Position numbers and translations under genes: made by a program. The notes below the pieces were generated by a model. It was not told where the DNA came from. It saw only the letters and a program-made list of their open reading frames with translations, and made no database searches. DNA of 64,000 bases from Frankia sp. RB7 (lineage in GTDB: Bacteria; Pseudomonadota; Alphaproteobacteria; Rhizobiales; Xanthobacteraceae): the NCBI GenBank assembly GCA_030403585.1, contig JAUEPE010000005.1, positions 166,378 through 230,377 of the forward strand, read 5' to 3'. Below, piece after piece: positions 56,681 to 64,000 of the stretch. Every line of letters starts with the position of its first letter. The first letter of the stretch is position 1.

Positions 56681-57259
56681 ATGAGCGAGAAGTTCGGAAG
56701 TTTTCCCACCCGAAGCGGTGTGGGACGGAGACTATTGTCAACGATTCTGCTGGGCGTGGCGCTGTCCGGGGCCACGAGATATGCTTGTCAGGCGCAATGC
56801 GTCGAATTCTCCGACCGCGCGCCGCGCGCTGATCTTGATACGTTCACCAAGACCCCCTCCTCGCTGTTCGAGCGGCTTCGCAACAGTAAGGAAAAGTTGA
56901 AGTATCAACTCGCGTCTTACGTCGCCACGGATCCGACTATCTTGCCTGCCGTGCAGACGCTGATCGCGGAAGCGTCCTCGTCCGATCGAAGTGTCATCGG
57001 CGCGGCCCTTCGGCTTGCCGAAGCGCGGTGCACGTCGACTAAGCGTGATGCCGCGCGCAAAATTAGAGAGTTCGTGCAGCGAAACGGAGACCTGACCGTG
57101 ATCGCTGGCTACACCGCGGCCGGAGAGGACGAAACTGGTATACAGATCCCGGCACAGGTTCAGGACGGCAAGCAGCCCGCGCGCGGTGCCGGTTTGCTCG
57201 AAGGAGAGTGGAAGACGAAAATAGCCGATCCTTTCAAGCCACTCCCGATCCCGCGGTGA
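56681..57259 (+). CDS. Secreted hypothetical protein preceding the copolymerase
   Basis: A 192-residue exported protein: a signal peptide (RRLLSTILLGVALSGATRYA, cut near CQAQ) and a mostly helical domain with LASYVATDPTILPAVQTLI and SVIGAALRLAEARCTSTKRDAA. No family recognised; it is not a Wza-type exporter. The ATG at 56681 follows a purine-rich stretch. Its stop codon overlaps a possible GTG start of the copolymerase gene, so the products probably work together at the periplasm. Confidence 0.7.
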   Translation: MSEKFGSFPTRSGVGRRLLSTILLGVALSGATRYACQAQCVEFSDRAPRADLDTFTKTPSSLFERLRNSKEKLKYQLASYVATDPTILPAVQTLIAEASSSDRSVIGAALRLAEARCTSTKRDAARKIREFVQRNGDLTVIAGYTAAGEDETGIQIPAQVQDGKQPARGAGLLEGEWKTKIADPFKPLPIPR

Positions 57260-59523
57260 CCGTCAGCAACAAGGTAGTGAATCTACAGATGTATCAACCG
57301 AGAGAGCAATTCCATTCCGGGCACCGATTCGGAATCGAATTTGGTGGGGCAGTCCTCAGTTTAGAACGCGTGATCGACGTCCTGCGCCGACAGTGGCCCC
57401 TCATCGCTGGGGCCGTCGGATGCTCCCTTACGCTCGTGTTTATTTATCTGGCGATGGCAAAGCCGATGTATACGGCAAATGCGCGTATCTTGATGGATAC
57501 CCGCCAGACCCAGGTGCTGGACAAGGACAGCGGAAATAACACCGCACTCATCGACACGGGCTACGTTGACAGCCAGGTCGAGGTGATCAATTCGGACGAC
57601 CTCATTCTGTCCGTGGTTCGCCGCCTCCATTTGACAGAGGACCCTGAGTTCAACGGTTCCGAACCGGGCCTCCTCGGTACCGCCATTGGCAAAATCATGT
57701 CTCTGTTCGGCTCCGTCGAGCCTCCGTCGCGGGAACGCATCGAACATGCGACCGTCGAGCTGGTTCAAAAGAACCTCAGGGTCGAACGCGTTCTAACAAC
57801 CTATGTCCTTTCGCTGAGCTATCGATCGCAAAATCCCGGCCAGGCCGCCAAGATCGCCAACGCGATCGCGGACACCTATATCGTGGGTGCGCTGGAAGCG
57901 AAATACCAATCGACCAAGCGAGCGACCGAATGGGCGCAACAACGCAGCGCCGAGTTGAGCGAACAGGCCTCAACCAGCGATCGGGCAGTTCAGTCTTTCA
58001 AGGCGGAACACAACATCGTCGGAACCAGCCGTGGTCTGATGTCCGAGCAGCAGCTCTCGGATCTTAATACGCAGCTGGTTCAGGCTCGAGCGGCGACCGC
58101 GGAGGCCAAGGCTCGCCTCGATCGAATCGACACCATCTCATCGGATCAGGACCTCGCACAGTCGACAGTGACCGATGCGCTCAACAACACCGTGATCACG
58201 CGCCTTCGGGCCCAATATCTCGATCTGCAGGGCCAGTATGCCGATTGGTCGAGGAAGTACGGGAAAACTCATCAAGCGACGGTCAACCTCGGCAGTAAAA
58301 TGGACGAGGTGCGCAAGGCGATCGCGGACGAAGTCCGTCGCATCGGAGATGCCTATCGCAGCGATTATGAAATCGCCAAGAGCCGGGAAGCCTCGCTCGA
58401 ACGCAATGTGAAGGAGCTCGTCGCACAGGCTGGTCATAACGGCCAGGCCGAGGTGAGGCTACGCGACCTGGAAAGCGCCGCCGACACCTACCGAAATCTC
58501 TACAACAACTTCCTCGAAAAGCTTCAGAGCGCGACACAAAATCAGAGTTTTCCGATCAGCGAGGCGCGCCTGATCAGCACGGCCACAAAGCCTGACAAGA
58601 AGAGCTCTCCGAAAACAGTGCTGGCGCTGGTCGGTGGTTTGGTAGGTGGCCTTTGTCTCGGGTTTGGCGCCGCATTCGCGCGAGAGCTGCTGAGCGATGT
58701 TCTGCGGACGCCAGGAGAGGCCGAGGAGGAGCTCGGTGTAAAATGCCTCGGCGTTCTTCCGGAAATTCGTCTGGCGAGAAAGGCTCTGTCATCGCCTGGA
58801 GGAGCTGGAGCAACTGAGGCATCTCCGGCTTCACGGTATGTCCTCGATCATCCATTCTCGCGCTTTGCGGAGACCTTACGTAATATCAAGGTGTCGGTTG
58901 ACGTCGCGCGATTGACACGTGACGTCAAGGTCATCGGCATCGTCTCGTCCTTGCCGAAGGAAGGAAAGACGACGGTTGCCGCGAATTTCGCGCATCTGAT
59001 TGCGCTGACCGGGCACCGGACCCTGCTGATCGACGGAGACCTTCACACGCGCTCTTTGACGCGCGAACTCGCTCCCAATGCAAAGACAGGTCTAGTCGAG
59101 GCGCTAAGCGATCCGCGTTCATTTGAATACCAGGTGCAGCGGAGCAAGGAGACGGGCCTTGATTTTCTGCCCTCCGTTTTTGCGTCGCGGATGGTCAACT
59201 CGGCCGACATCGTGGCATCAAAGGCGATGGCCGATCTCCTCGCAATGTTACGGGAGCACTACGAGTATATCATCATCGATCTTGCGCCGGTGATGCCGGT
59301 AGCGGACTCAAAAGCAGTGAGCTTCCTGATCGACGCCATGGTCTATGTGATCGAGTGGGGCAAGACGACGCGGAGCGCGCTTCAGGAGTCCATTTCAGGA
59401 TCGGAAATGGTGCAAAAGAAGCTGCTCGGAACCGTGCTCAACCGTGCGGATCCCAAAATGCTCAAGCGCATCGAAGCCTACAAAGGCAAGCACCATAACA
59501 GCTACTATGTGGAGCCAGCCTAA
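57208..59523 (+). CDS. Polysaccharide copolymerase with tyrosine kinase domain (Wzc/ExoP type)
   Basis: A 771-residue protein that controls chain length and export. A Wzz domain has membrane helices at about 64-86 and 468-490 flanking a long coiled-coil periplasmic region. The C-terminal BY-kinase (about 545-750) has Walker A around K587 in SSLPKEGKTT, Walker A' LLIDGDLHTR and Walker B YIIIDLAPV. The usual Tyr-rich tail is short, with tyrosines only in KGKHHNSYYVEPA and upstream. The start is uncertain: GTG at 57208 is too close to AAGGAGA, GTG at 57256 overlaps the preceding stop (GTGA), and ATG 57289 is possible. Confidence 0.9.
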   Translation: MEDENSRSFQATPDPAVTVSNKVVNLQMYQPREQFHSGHRFGIEFGGAVLSLERVIDVLRRQWPLIAGAVGCSLTLVFIYLAMAKPMYTANARILMDTRQTQVLDKDSGNNTALIDTGYVDSQVEVINSDDLILSVVRRLHLTEDPEFNGSEPGLLGTAIGKIMSLFGSVEPPSRERIEHATVELVQKNLRVERVLTTYVLSLSYRSQNPGQAAKIANAIADTYIVGALEAKYQSTKRATEWAQQRSAELSEQASTSDRAVQSFKAEHNIVGTSRGLMSEQQLSDLNTQLVQARAATAEAKARLDRIDTISSDQDLAQSTVTDALNNTVITRLRAQYLDLQGQYADWSRKYGKTHQATVNLGSKMDEVRKAIADEVRRIGDAYRSDYEIAKSREASLERNVKELVAQAGHNGQAEVRLRDLESAADTYRNLYNNFLEKLQSATQNQSFPISEARLISTATKPDKKSSPKTVLALVGGLVGGLCLGFGAAFARELLSDVLRTPGEAEEELGVKCLGVLPEIRLARKALSSPGGAGATEASPASRYVLDHPFSRFAETLRNIKVSVDVARLTRDVKVIGIVSSLPKEGKTTVAANFAHLIALTGHRTLLIDGDLHTRSLTRELAPNAKTGLVEALSDPRSFEYQVQRSKETGLDFLPSVFASRMVNSADIVASKAMADLLAMLREHYEYIIIDLAPVMPVADSKAVSFLIDAMVYVIEWGKTTRSALQESISGSEMVQKKLLGTVLNRADPKMLKRIEAYKGKHHNSYYVEPA

Positions 59524-59984
59524 GGGCAACCTGAGCTCTTCGAGTCAAACTGACGGAGGGACGCGTTTGCGCCCCTCTCCCCAGCCCAATGGGCGGCGCT
59601 GCCAGCGATCAAAGGGGAAGACGAAATCGGCCTAAAGCGATTGCGGTCCCATCGATTCAAGCGGAACCGAGCGCTACCCTCTTATTTTGGCGCATATTAG
59701 TGCGAAAACCCGCTTGGAACGCTCTGCGCGGTCGGGTTTAAGGCCTTCCGTACTGATCCGGAATCCACAAAGGACGATTTTTACCTTACCCAGGTATTGG
59801 CAAGTAAGCGCTCGCGGCTTCACGAAAAATTTCCTGCCATCGCGGCCTATTTGTCACGAAAACGCTGAGTTTGGGCCACGTGATCTCTCCAAACCGAGCC
59901 GCCCAGGTTTTGGGCACTCTTCCCTTCCGGATTGCCTAGAGTTAGCGTGACGTTGTATTTGCTTTTCTTTTTCGGTGAGTTCGA
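59524..59984. other. Gene-free stretch after the copolymerase
   Basis: 461 bases with no supported gene, terminator or repeat that I can identify. Several short frames here lack motifs. Confidence 0.45.
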
Positions 59985-60269
59985 ATGTTAACCGCCCTAG
60001 TTCTTTTGAGCATGTGGCTACTGGTCAATATTCTGTTCGTGTTGATCGTGGTCCCTCCACGTAAGCGGCGTCCCCCGTCCGGCACCACATTGTTGCCGGC
60101 TCAGATCGACAAAAGCTCTGGCCAACTGGATCAAGACGAGCCGCTCTCACTTCGGCATGTGGTAATCTCAGTTGCGATGGGAGCGTTTTTCATGCTGGTT
60201 CCCCCCCTCATCGCTCTTCGCAACGAGCTCGTGCGGATCTTCGGACGAGGCCGAGGCGGCGGAGCCTAG
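59985..60269 (+). CDS. Small two-helix membrane protein, hypothetical
   Basis: A 94-residue protein with an N-terminal helix (ALVLLSMWLLVNILFVLIVV), a basic stretch (RKRRPPSG), a hydrophilic middle, a second helix (HVVISVAMGAFFMLVPPLIAL) and an RGRGGGA tail. It starts with ATG. I know no family, but its position between copolymerase and sugar-phosphate transferase suggests an envelope role. Confidence 0.55.
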   Translation: MLTALVLLSMWLLVNILFVLIVVPPRKRRPPSGTTLLPAQIDKSSGQLDQDEPLSLRHVVISVAMGAFFMLVPPLIALRNELVRIFGRGRGGGA

Positions 60270-60335
60270 TATCCATTGGAAGTGCACTTGCCAATCTCAA
60301 TCCTGTTTTCAGAGCCTTGAGATCCTGAGTTCCCC

Positions 60336-61766
60336 TCAATAGGCCTCCTGGAACATGACGGCAGCGGCGGTCCGCGCCATTATCTTCAGGTCGAGCCAGA
60401 TGCTCCAATTGCTGACGTACCAGACGTCATAGTCCACCCGCTTCTCCATGAGGTCGATAGTCGGCGTCTCGCCGCGAAAGCCGTTGACCTGCGCCCAGCC
60501 CGTCAAGCCAGGTTTCATGTGATGGCGGTAAATGTAGTTGCGGATCAGTTCATCATAGTAATTGTCATGCGCCAGCGCGTGCGGACGAGGGCCGACCAAC
60601 GACATGTCGCCGCGCAGGACATTCCAGAGCTGGGGTAACTCGTCCATGCTCGTCATGCGAAGGAAGCGCCCAAACCTGGTAACGCGCACATCGCTCTTCG
60701 TCGCTTGTGTTACCGTCTGGCCGTTCTCGCAAACCGTCATGGTTCGAAATTTCAAGATTTCGAACGGCCTGCCGTTACATCCCCGGCGCATTTGCCTGAA
60801 GATGACGTTTCCGCGAGAATCCAACTTGATCAGAACTGAGATCGTCATAAACAATGGCGCCAACGCGATTAGGCCGAACGATGCCAATCCCACATCGAGG
60901 CAGCGTTTCTGCAATCGCTCGAATATGGTCAGTGGCGGCCGCTGAAGTTCAATTGCCACCGTTCCGCTAACTGGCAGGAATGGGCGCGAGACGAGATCAG
61001 CAATCGAGTTGTCGGGTAACAGCCGAACCGGCTGCGACACCGCTCGCAGATGCTGTCCGAGCTTTTGCAAAAGTGGCAGTTCATTCCAGTCCACAGCCAG
61101 CAGATACTCATCGACATCAGCCACCCGCGACTGGCGGATGACATCGCGGATCTGTCGTTCCCATCCATCTTCGACACCGTCGGCACCGATCACAAAATGA
61201 CGGACGACATCAAATCCGTTCTTCCGCAAATCCTTGAACCGGTTTGACGTGAAATCGAGCGGTTTTAGGCTGAGCAGGACGACTCTGCGGTCGACCAAAC
61301 GTCCCCTCGCAAAGCTCGAGCCCAGTGCAAGCTGCCAGGCGAACCGAAGACTCATCAATCCGACGCCACCAACACCAGCGAATATGATGACCGTGCCGCG
61401 AGACAAGTTGTCGGTCGATTTCAGCAGGAAGGCGGAGACAGCCAGTATCGTCAGAGACGCTGCCCAGATCACAACCGTCTTGCGCAACTGCCAGACGAGC
61501 CTCAGCAAACGATGCGTGTCGTACACGCCCTGAAAGTAGGCGATCGACACAAACAGAACGCCGACAATCAGCCCAGCGCCAACCGAGGCGCCTTCCGAGG
61601 TCGACGCCGTCGCTGCGCTGTAGAACCCGGCCGCCGCTGCGTAGCAGATCAGGATCAAGAGAAGGTCCGCAACGATAATAAAGACCTGGAACGGTCTTTG
61701 AAGTGCAGTGCCGCGCGTCGGCGATACCGAATGAGCGTCATCAGAGCCATAAGTTGCAACAGCCAT
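60336..61766 (-). CDS. Undecaprenyl-phosphate glucose phosphotransferase (WcaJ-type)
   Basis: A 476-residue enzyme that starts repeat-unit assembly by moving a sugar 1-phosphate onto undecaprenyl phosphate. Four or five N-terminal helices and a central CoA-binding-like domain (about 60-250) precede the catalytic bacterial-transferase domain (about 280-470), with KFRTM, SMDELPQLWNVLRGDMSLVGPRP and KPGLTGWAQVNGFRG. The best-known relatives use UDP-glucose, but the sugar cannot be fixed from sequence. Strand is opposite to the copolymerase gene. Confidence 0.92.
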   Translation of the reverse strand: MAVATYGSDDAHSVSPTRGTALQRPFQVFIIVADLLLILICYAAAAGFYSAATASTSEGASVGAGLIVGVLFVSIAYFQGVYDTHRLLRLVWQLRKTVVIWAASLTILAVSAFLLKSTDNLSRGTVIIFAGVGGVGLMSLRFAWQLALGSSFARGRLVDRRVVLLSLKPLDFTSNRFKDLRKNGFDVVRHFVIGADGVEDGWERQIRDVIRQSRVADVDEYLLAVDWNELPLLQKLGQHLRAVSQPVRLLPDNSIADLVSRPFLPVSGTVAIELQRPPLTIFERLQKRCLDVGLASFGLIALAPLFMTISVLIKLDSRGNVIFRQMRRGCNGRPFEILKFRTMTVCENGQTVTQATKSDVRVTRFGRFLRMTSMDELPQLWNVLRGDMSLVGPRPHALAHDNYYDELIRNYIYRHHMKPGLTGWAQVNGFRGETPTIDLMEKRVDYDVWYVSNWSIWLDLKIMARTAAAVMFQEAY

Positions 61767-62336
61767 TCGATACCTCTAAGTGTCGAGCGCGCGTGACACT
61801 CGTCGCAACGCAGTTGATTTGCGCATTTCGGGACAGAGGGTGTTAACCGATCGCAGCGACATTGTGGCACCGCACGCGAATTTTTTGCAACGCAGAGCTG
61901 TCGTATACGTTTCGAATGAAATACTCGCTATGCGTGCATATCATCTGTCATCGCATTGACATCACGATGAGCAGGACGCCACAATTTGCATCAGCTTCAC
62001 GCAGTCTTGCTTGAGCGGGTCACCCGCTCCGCGAACGAGCCGTTTCGGCTCTCGTGATTGTTAGGGTGATCCGTGCTCTTTAATCGATGTTTAATTCCAC
62101 ATATCAATCGCGCGATTCAACACGCCCTTAAACTCACGAATCATGCCGAGCGCTCCGTCGCGCGCATTTATTAGTAGTTGCATGACGTTTCAGAGATCGG
62201 TTGCCCAATTGCGCGTGCATGATAAGCGGGTCTGCGGACCAGCAAAATTTGACTTCGCGTTGAGAACCTCTCAACGTTGTTACTCGCTCCCGAATAACTT
62301 TGTTCGGCCAACGGACTCAAAAACGCTGTCGCTCGT
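61767..62336. other. Long divergent intergenic region with two adjacent hairpins
   Basis: 570 bases between the sugar-phosphate transferase and phosphatase genes. It contains GAGCGGGT-C-ACCCGCTC (62013-62029), a perfect 17-bp palindrome, followed at 62037-62051 by GAGCCG-TTT-CGGCTC. No gene is supported. The hairpins are candidates for regulator binding or an RNA structure. Confidence 0.5.
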
Positions 62337-63080
62337 ATGATTCCCTTCTTTAGATCGCGTCTTCCGGCGCAGAAGCCGAAGCTGCCGGAGGGGGTTCGGG
62401 TCTACGCGATCTCCGACATCCATGGCTGTGCGCACTTGCTGGAGCCGATGCTGCGCGTGATCGACGCAGATCTGGTCCACAGGCGGCCGCGACATGCGAT
62501 CGAGGTGTTTATGGGCGACTACATCGATCGCGGCCCCGACACACGTTTGACTCTCGACATCCTGATTGAACGAAGCCGGCAAAGTAACACCGTCTTCTTA
62601 AAGGGAAACCACGAGGCGTTCTTGGGGAAGGTGCTGCGCAACCCTTCCCTACTCGACGATTGGCTCAGGATCGGCGGAGCTCAAACTTTGACGTCGTATG
62701 GAGTGTCATCGGCCGATTCCGGAGTGGAAACGAACGATCCAGCTGCCCTGCTACGCGACCTTGCCCGAGCCATTCCGCGCAGCCACGTCGAGTTCCTGCG
62801 CAATTTGAGACTTTCCTTTACCTGCGGAGACTTCTTTTTCGTACATGCCGGCGTCCGCCCGGGCGTGCCGCTGTCCGAGCAACAGGAGGAAGACCTATTG
62901 TGGATTCGCGAGGACTTCCTGCAGAGCAACGAGCGCTTCAGCAAATATATTGTGCATGGTCATACGCCGGTCCGTAGCGCCGAGCTGCACCCCAACCGGG
63001 CCAATATCGATACGGGTGCCTATGCGACCGGCAACCTCACGCTCATGAGCATCCAAGGCAACCGATTGCTTGCGGTGTAA
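62337..63080 (+). CDS. PPP-type metallophosphatase (serine/threonine phosphatase-like)
   Basis: A 247-residue phosphoesterase with all main metal-binding motifs: YAISDIHGC, MGDYIDRGPDT, LKGNHEAFLG, FVHAGVRPG and VHGHTPV. Bacterial PPP phosphatases of this size act on phosphoproteins or small phosphoesters. It follows the divergent region after the sugar-phosphate transferase. A link to the tyrosine kinase of the copolymerase is possible but is not shown by sequence. Confidence 0.9.
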   Translation: MIPFFRSRLPAQKPKLPEGVRVYAISDIHGCAHLLEPMLRVIDADLVHRRPRHAIEVFMGDYIDRGPDTRLTLDILIERSRQSNTVFLKGNHEAFLGKVLRNPSLLDDWLRIGGAQTLTSYGVSSADSGVETNDPAALLRDLARAIPRSHVEFLRNLRLSFTCGDFFFVHAGVRPGVPLSEQQEEDLLWIREDFLQSNERFSKYIVHGHTPVRSAELHPNRANIDTGAYATGNLTLMSIQGNRLLAV

Positions 63081-63211
63081 GCCTTGAGAATGCGTCCAAC
63101 TGGCGGAGATCGCGGGCCGCGATTCGAAGGATGCGGTGGCAGCGACACACAAGCAGGTCGGTGTCAATTTCGGTTTGCAGAAGTACATTGTCAGATTCGA
63201 CTGCCTGATCT

Positions 63212-63502
63212 TCAGTTCAGCAGGTGGGACTTTTCACGTGCGGACCGGCCCCGGCTCTCGGCCATCCACGCGCTCCATGCGCGCTCGTGTTTGGCGTAAA
63301 GCTCAAGCCAGCGGGCCTCCGGCTGCTCGGGATCCGCCTCGCGGGCATTCCAGATCAAGTGCTTGCCATCGATGCCGAACATTGTGGGGCTTTCCAACCT
63401 CTCAAACTCCAGGGTTTCCTCAATCGTCAACCCAACCAAAATCCGCTGCCCGGCATCATCAACGATGTAACGCCTTGGAGCGTCCTTCCCAGTCTCGCTC
63501 AT
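63212..63502 (-). CDS. Hypothetical protein
   Basis: A 96-residue hydrophilic protein (MSETGKDAPRRYIVDDAGQR to SAREKSHLLN) with an ETLEFERLESP segment and a WLELYAKHERAWSAW helix. The ATG at 63502 has CCAGGA before it; an in-frame extension to 63544 is less likely. I recognise no family with certainty; soluble and helical. Confidence 0.6.
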   Translation of the reverse strand: MSETGKDAPRRYIVDDAGQRILVGLTIEETLEFERLESPTMFGIDGKHLIWNAREADPEQPEARWLELYAKHERAWSAWMAESRGRSAREKSHLLN

Positions 63503-63586
63503 ATTCCTGGAGCCCTTCATGCACCATGAAGTTTGCACGAACAACCAGACGCGCAGTATTCTGCTTAAATTCGGCGCATCTTGATC

Positions 63587-63745
63587 TTAAAAGGCACGTC
63601 TTGCGTGTCCAAAGACCGACATGGGGGCAACCGACTGGCGGTAGGTCAATCGCAACGGTGTGGGGATGATACGCAGTGAACGAATTGCATAACCGGCAAG
63701 CAAAACAGCGAGAAACATCGATGCCGCGCCGAGCATAGGATCCAT
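63587..63745 (-). CDS. Possible small membrane protein
   Basis: A 52-residue ORF from ATG 63745 (MDPMLGAASMFLAVLLAGYA) with one hydrophobic helix and a basic tail. The frame is open upstream to 63781. No family known; low confidence. Confidence 0.35.
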   Translation of the reverse strand: MDPMLGAASMFLAVLLAGYAIRSLRIIPTPLRLTYRQSVAPMSVFGHARRAF

Positions 63746-63904
63746 GGAGGCTTTCCCGATTGGTTCTTCCGACAATCTCACCCGCGAGTTGTGACGAGAT
63801 GATGATCTGGAGCCACGAAAGATTGTTAATGTCTTGTCATTCCTGTGCAGACAAAGCGACAGTACCCATCGACCTAGGTCAGCGTTTCCTTGGTTCGAAT
63901 CATA

Positions 63905-64000
63905 TCAGGCAGGCTCGGCGAGTTTGTAGGACCATGTGTGGATGACGGGATATCGATTGACGTCCTTGATGCCGAGCATGATGCGTTCCTTTAGTTCTTG
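63905..64000 (-). mobile_element. C-terminal end of a probable IS630-family transposase, cut by the window edge
   Basis: The minus strand from 64000 to the stop at 63905 encodes an open frame of 31 residues containing QELKERIMLGIKDVNRYPV and HTWSYKLAEPA. The HTWSYKL-type tail resembles the C-termini of IS630-family transposases from Rhizobiales as I remember them. The rest of the gene lies beyond the window. No terminal inverted repeat could be assigned between 63746 and 63904. Confidence 0.5.

Noticed and set aside
59524..59984. Short frames after the copolymerase as an additional gene.
   Set aside because: No motif, signal or ribosome binding site; composition resembles non-coding sequence.

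Overview
The window looks like a chromosomal segment of a high-GC alphaproteobacterium, most likely Bradyrhizobium or a close relative in the Nitrobacteraceae. This rests on the gene families (TrhO/SlyX pair, CsbD and cupin small proteins, hemE/hemC, PEPxxWA-CTERM protein), on candidate GGAAC-N16-CGTT (EcfG-type) promoters, and on dispersed intergenic palindromes of a kind I associate with Bradyrhizobium. No species call can be proven from the sequence alone.

Layout. (1) 0-15 kb is ordinary core/accessory sequence: a GT39-type mannosyltransferase, a FecR/outer-membrane-barrel pair, two VOC proteins, a cupin, CsbD, FKBP, gamma-glutamyltransferase, TrhO-SlyX, a diguanylate cyclase, hemE, a divergent hemC and a GMC oxidoreductase. 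(2) 15-22.5 kb is a set of small regulator/enzyme modules: TetR with a SnoaL-like protein, MarR with a FAD monooxygenase, and a Rieske oxygenase-GntR-reductase operon. Each has palindromic candidate operators. Dispersed repeats and a frameshifted EAL-domain pseudogene lie among them. (3) 22.6-29.9 kb holds pgm, a hydrolase, a lytic transglycosylase, a response regulator, an acyltransferase and a mutarotase-like gene. (4) 29.9-35.3 kb is gene-poor and lower in GC: a decayed FAD-dependent oxidoreductase, a decayed second copy of part of the mutarotase gene, small orphan ORFs, a VanZ-like protein and a PEP-CTERM protein. It reads as the scarred edge of an acquired locus. (5) 35.3-63.1 kb is a large surface-polysaccharide locus. 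It has four GT4 glycosyltransferases, a polyprenyl-phosphate sugar-phosphate transferase, two Wzx-type flippases, a Wzy-type polymerase, a Wzc/ExoP-type copolymerase-kinase with a small secreted partner, four acyltransferase-3 proteins, a pyruvyl transferase, two glycoside hydrolases and a PPP-type phosphatase. (6) At the right edge is the tail of a probable IS630-type transposase.

How the genes fit together. The polysaccharide locus has most parts of a Wzx/Wzy pathway. Lipid-linked initiation is at 60.3-61.8 kb, repeat-unit assembly at 35-40 kb and 50 kb, decoration by acyl and pyruvyl groups at 46-56 kb, flipping at 40.6 and 47.8 kb, polymerisation at 53.6 kb and chain-length control at 57.2 kb. 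No outer-membrane export protein (Wza type), exosortase or type I secretion transporter is visible in the window.

The most unusual gene is at 42525-46436. It encodes a 1303-residue protein with an N-terminal glycosidase-like domain, four head-to-tail repeats of about 166 residues (three exactly 498 bp apart) and a C-terminal end resembling RTX/type I secretion substrates. It is the best candidate here for something not well described: a secreted polysaccharide-modifying enzyme on a repetitive scaffold, encoded within the locus that probably makes its substrate.
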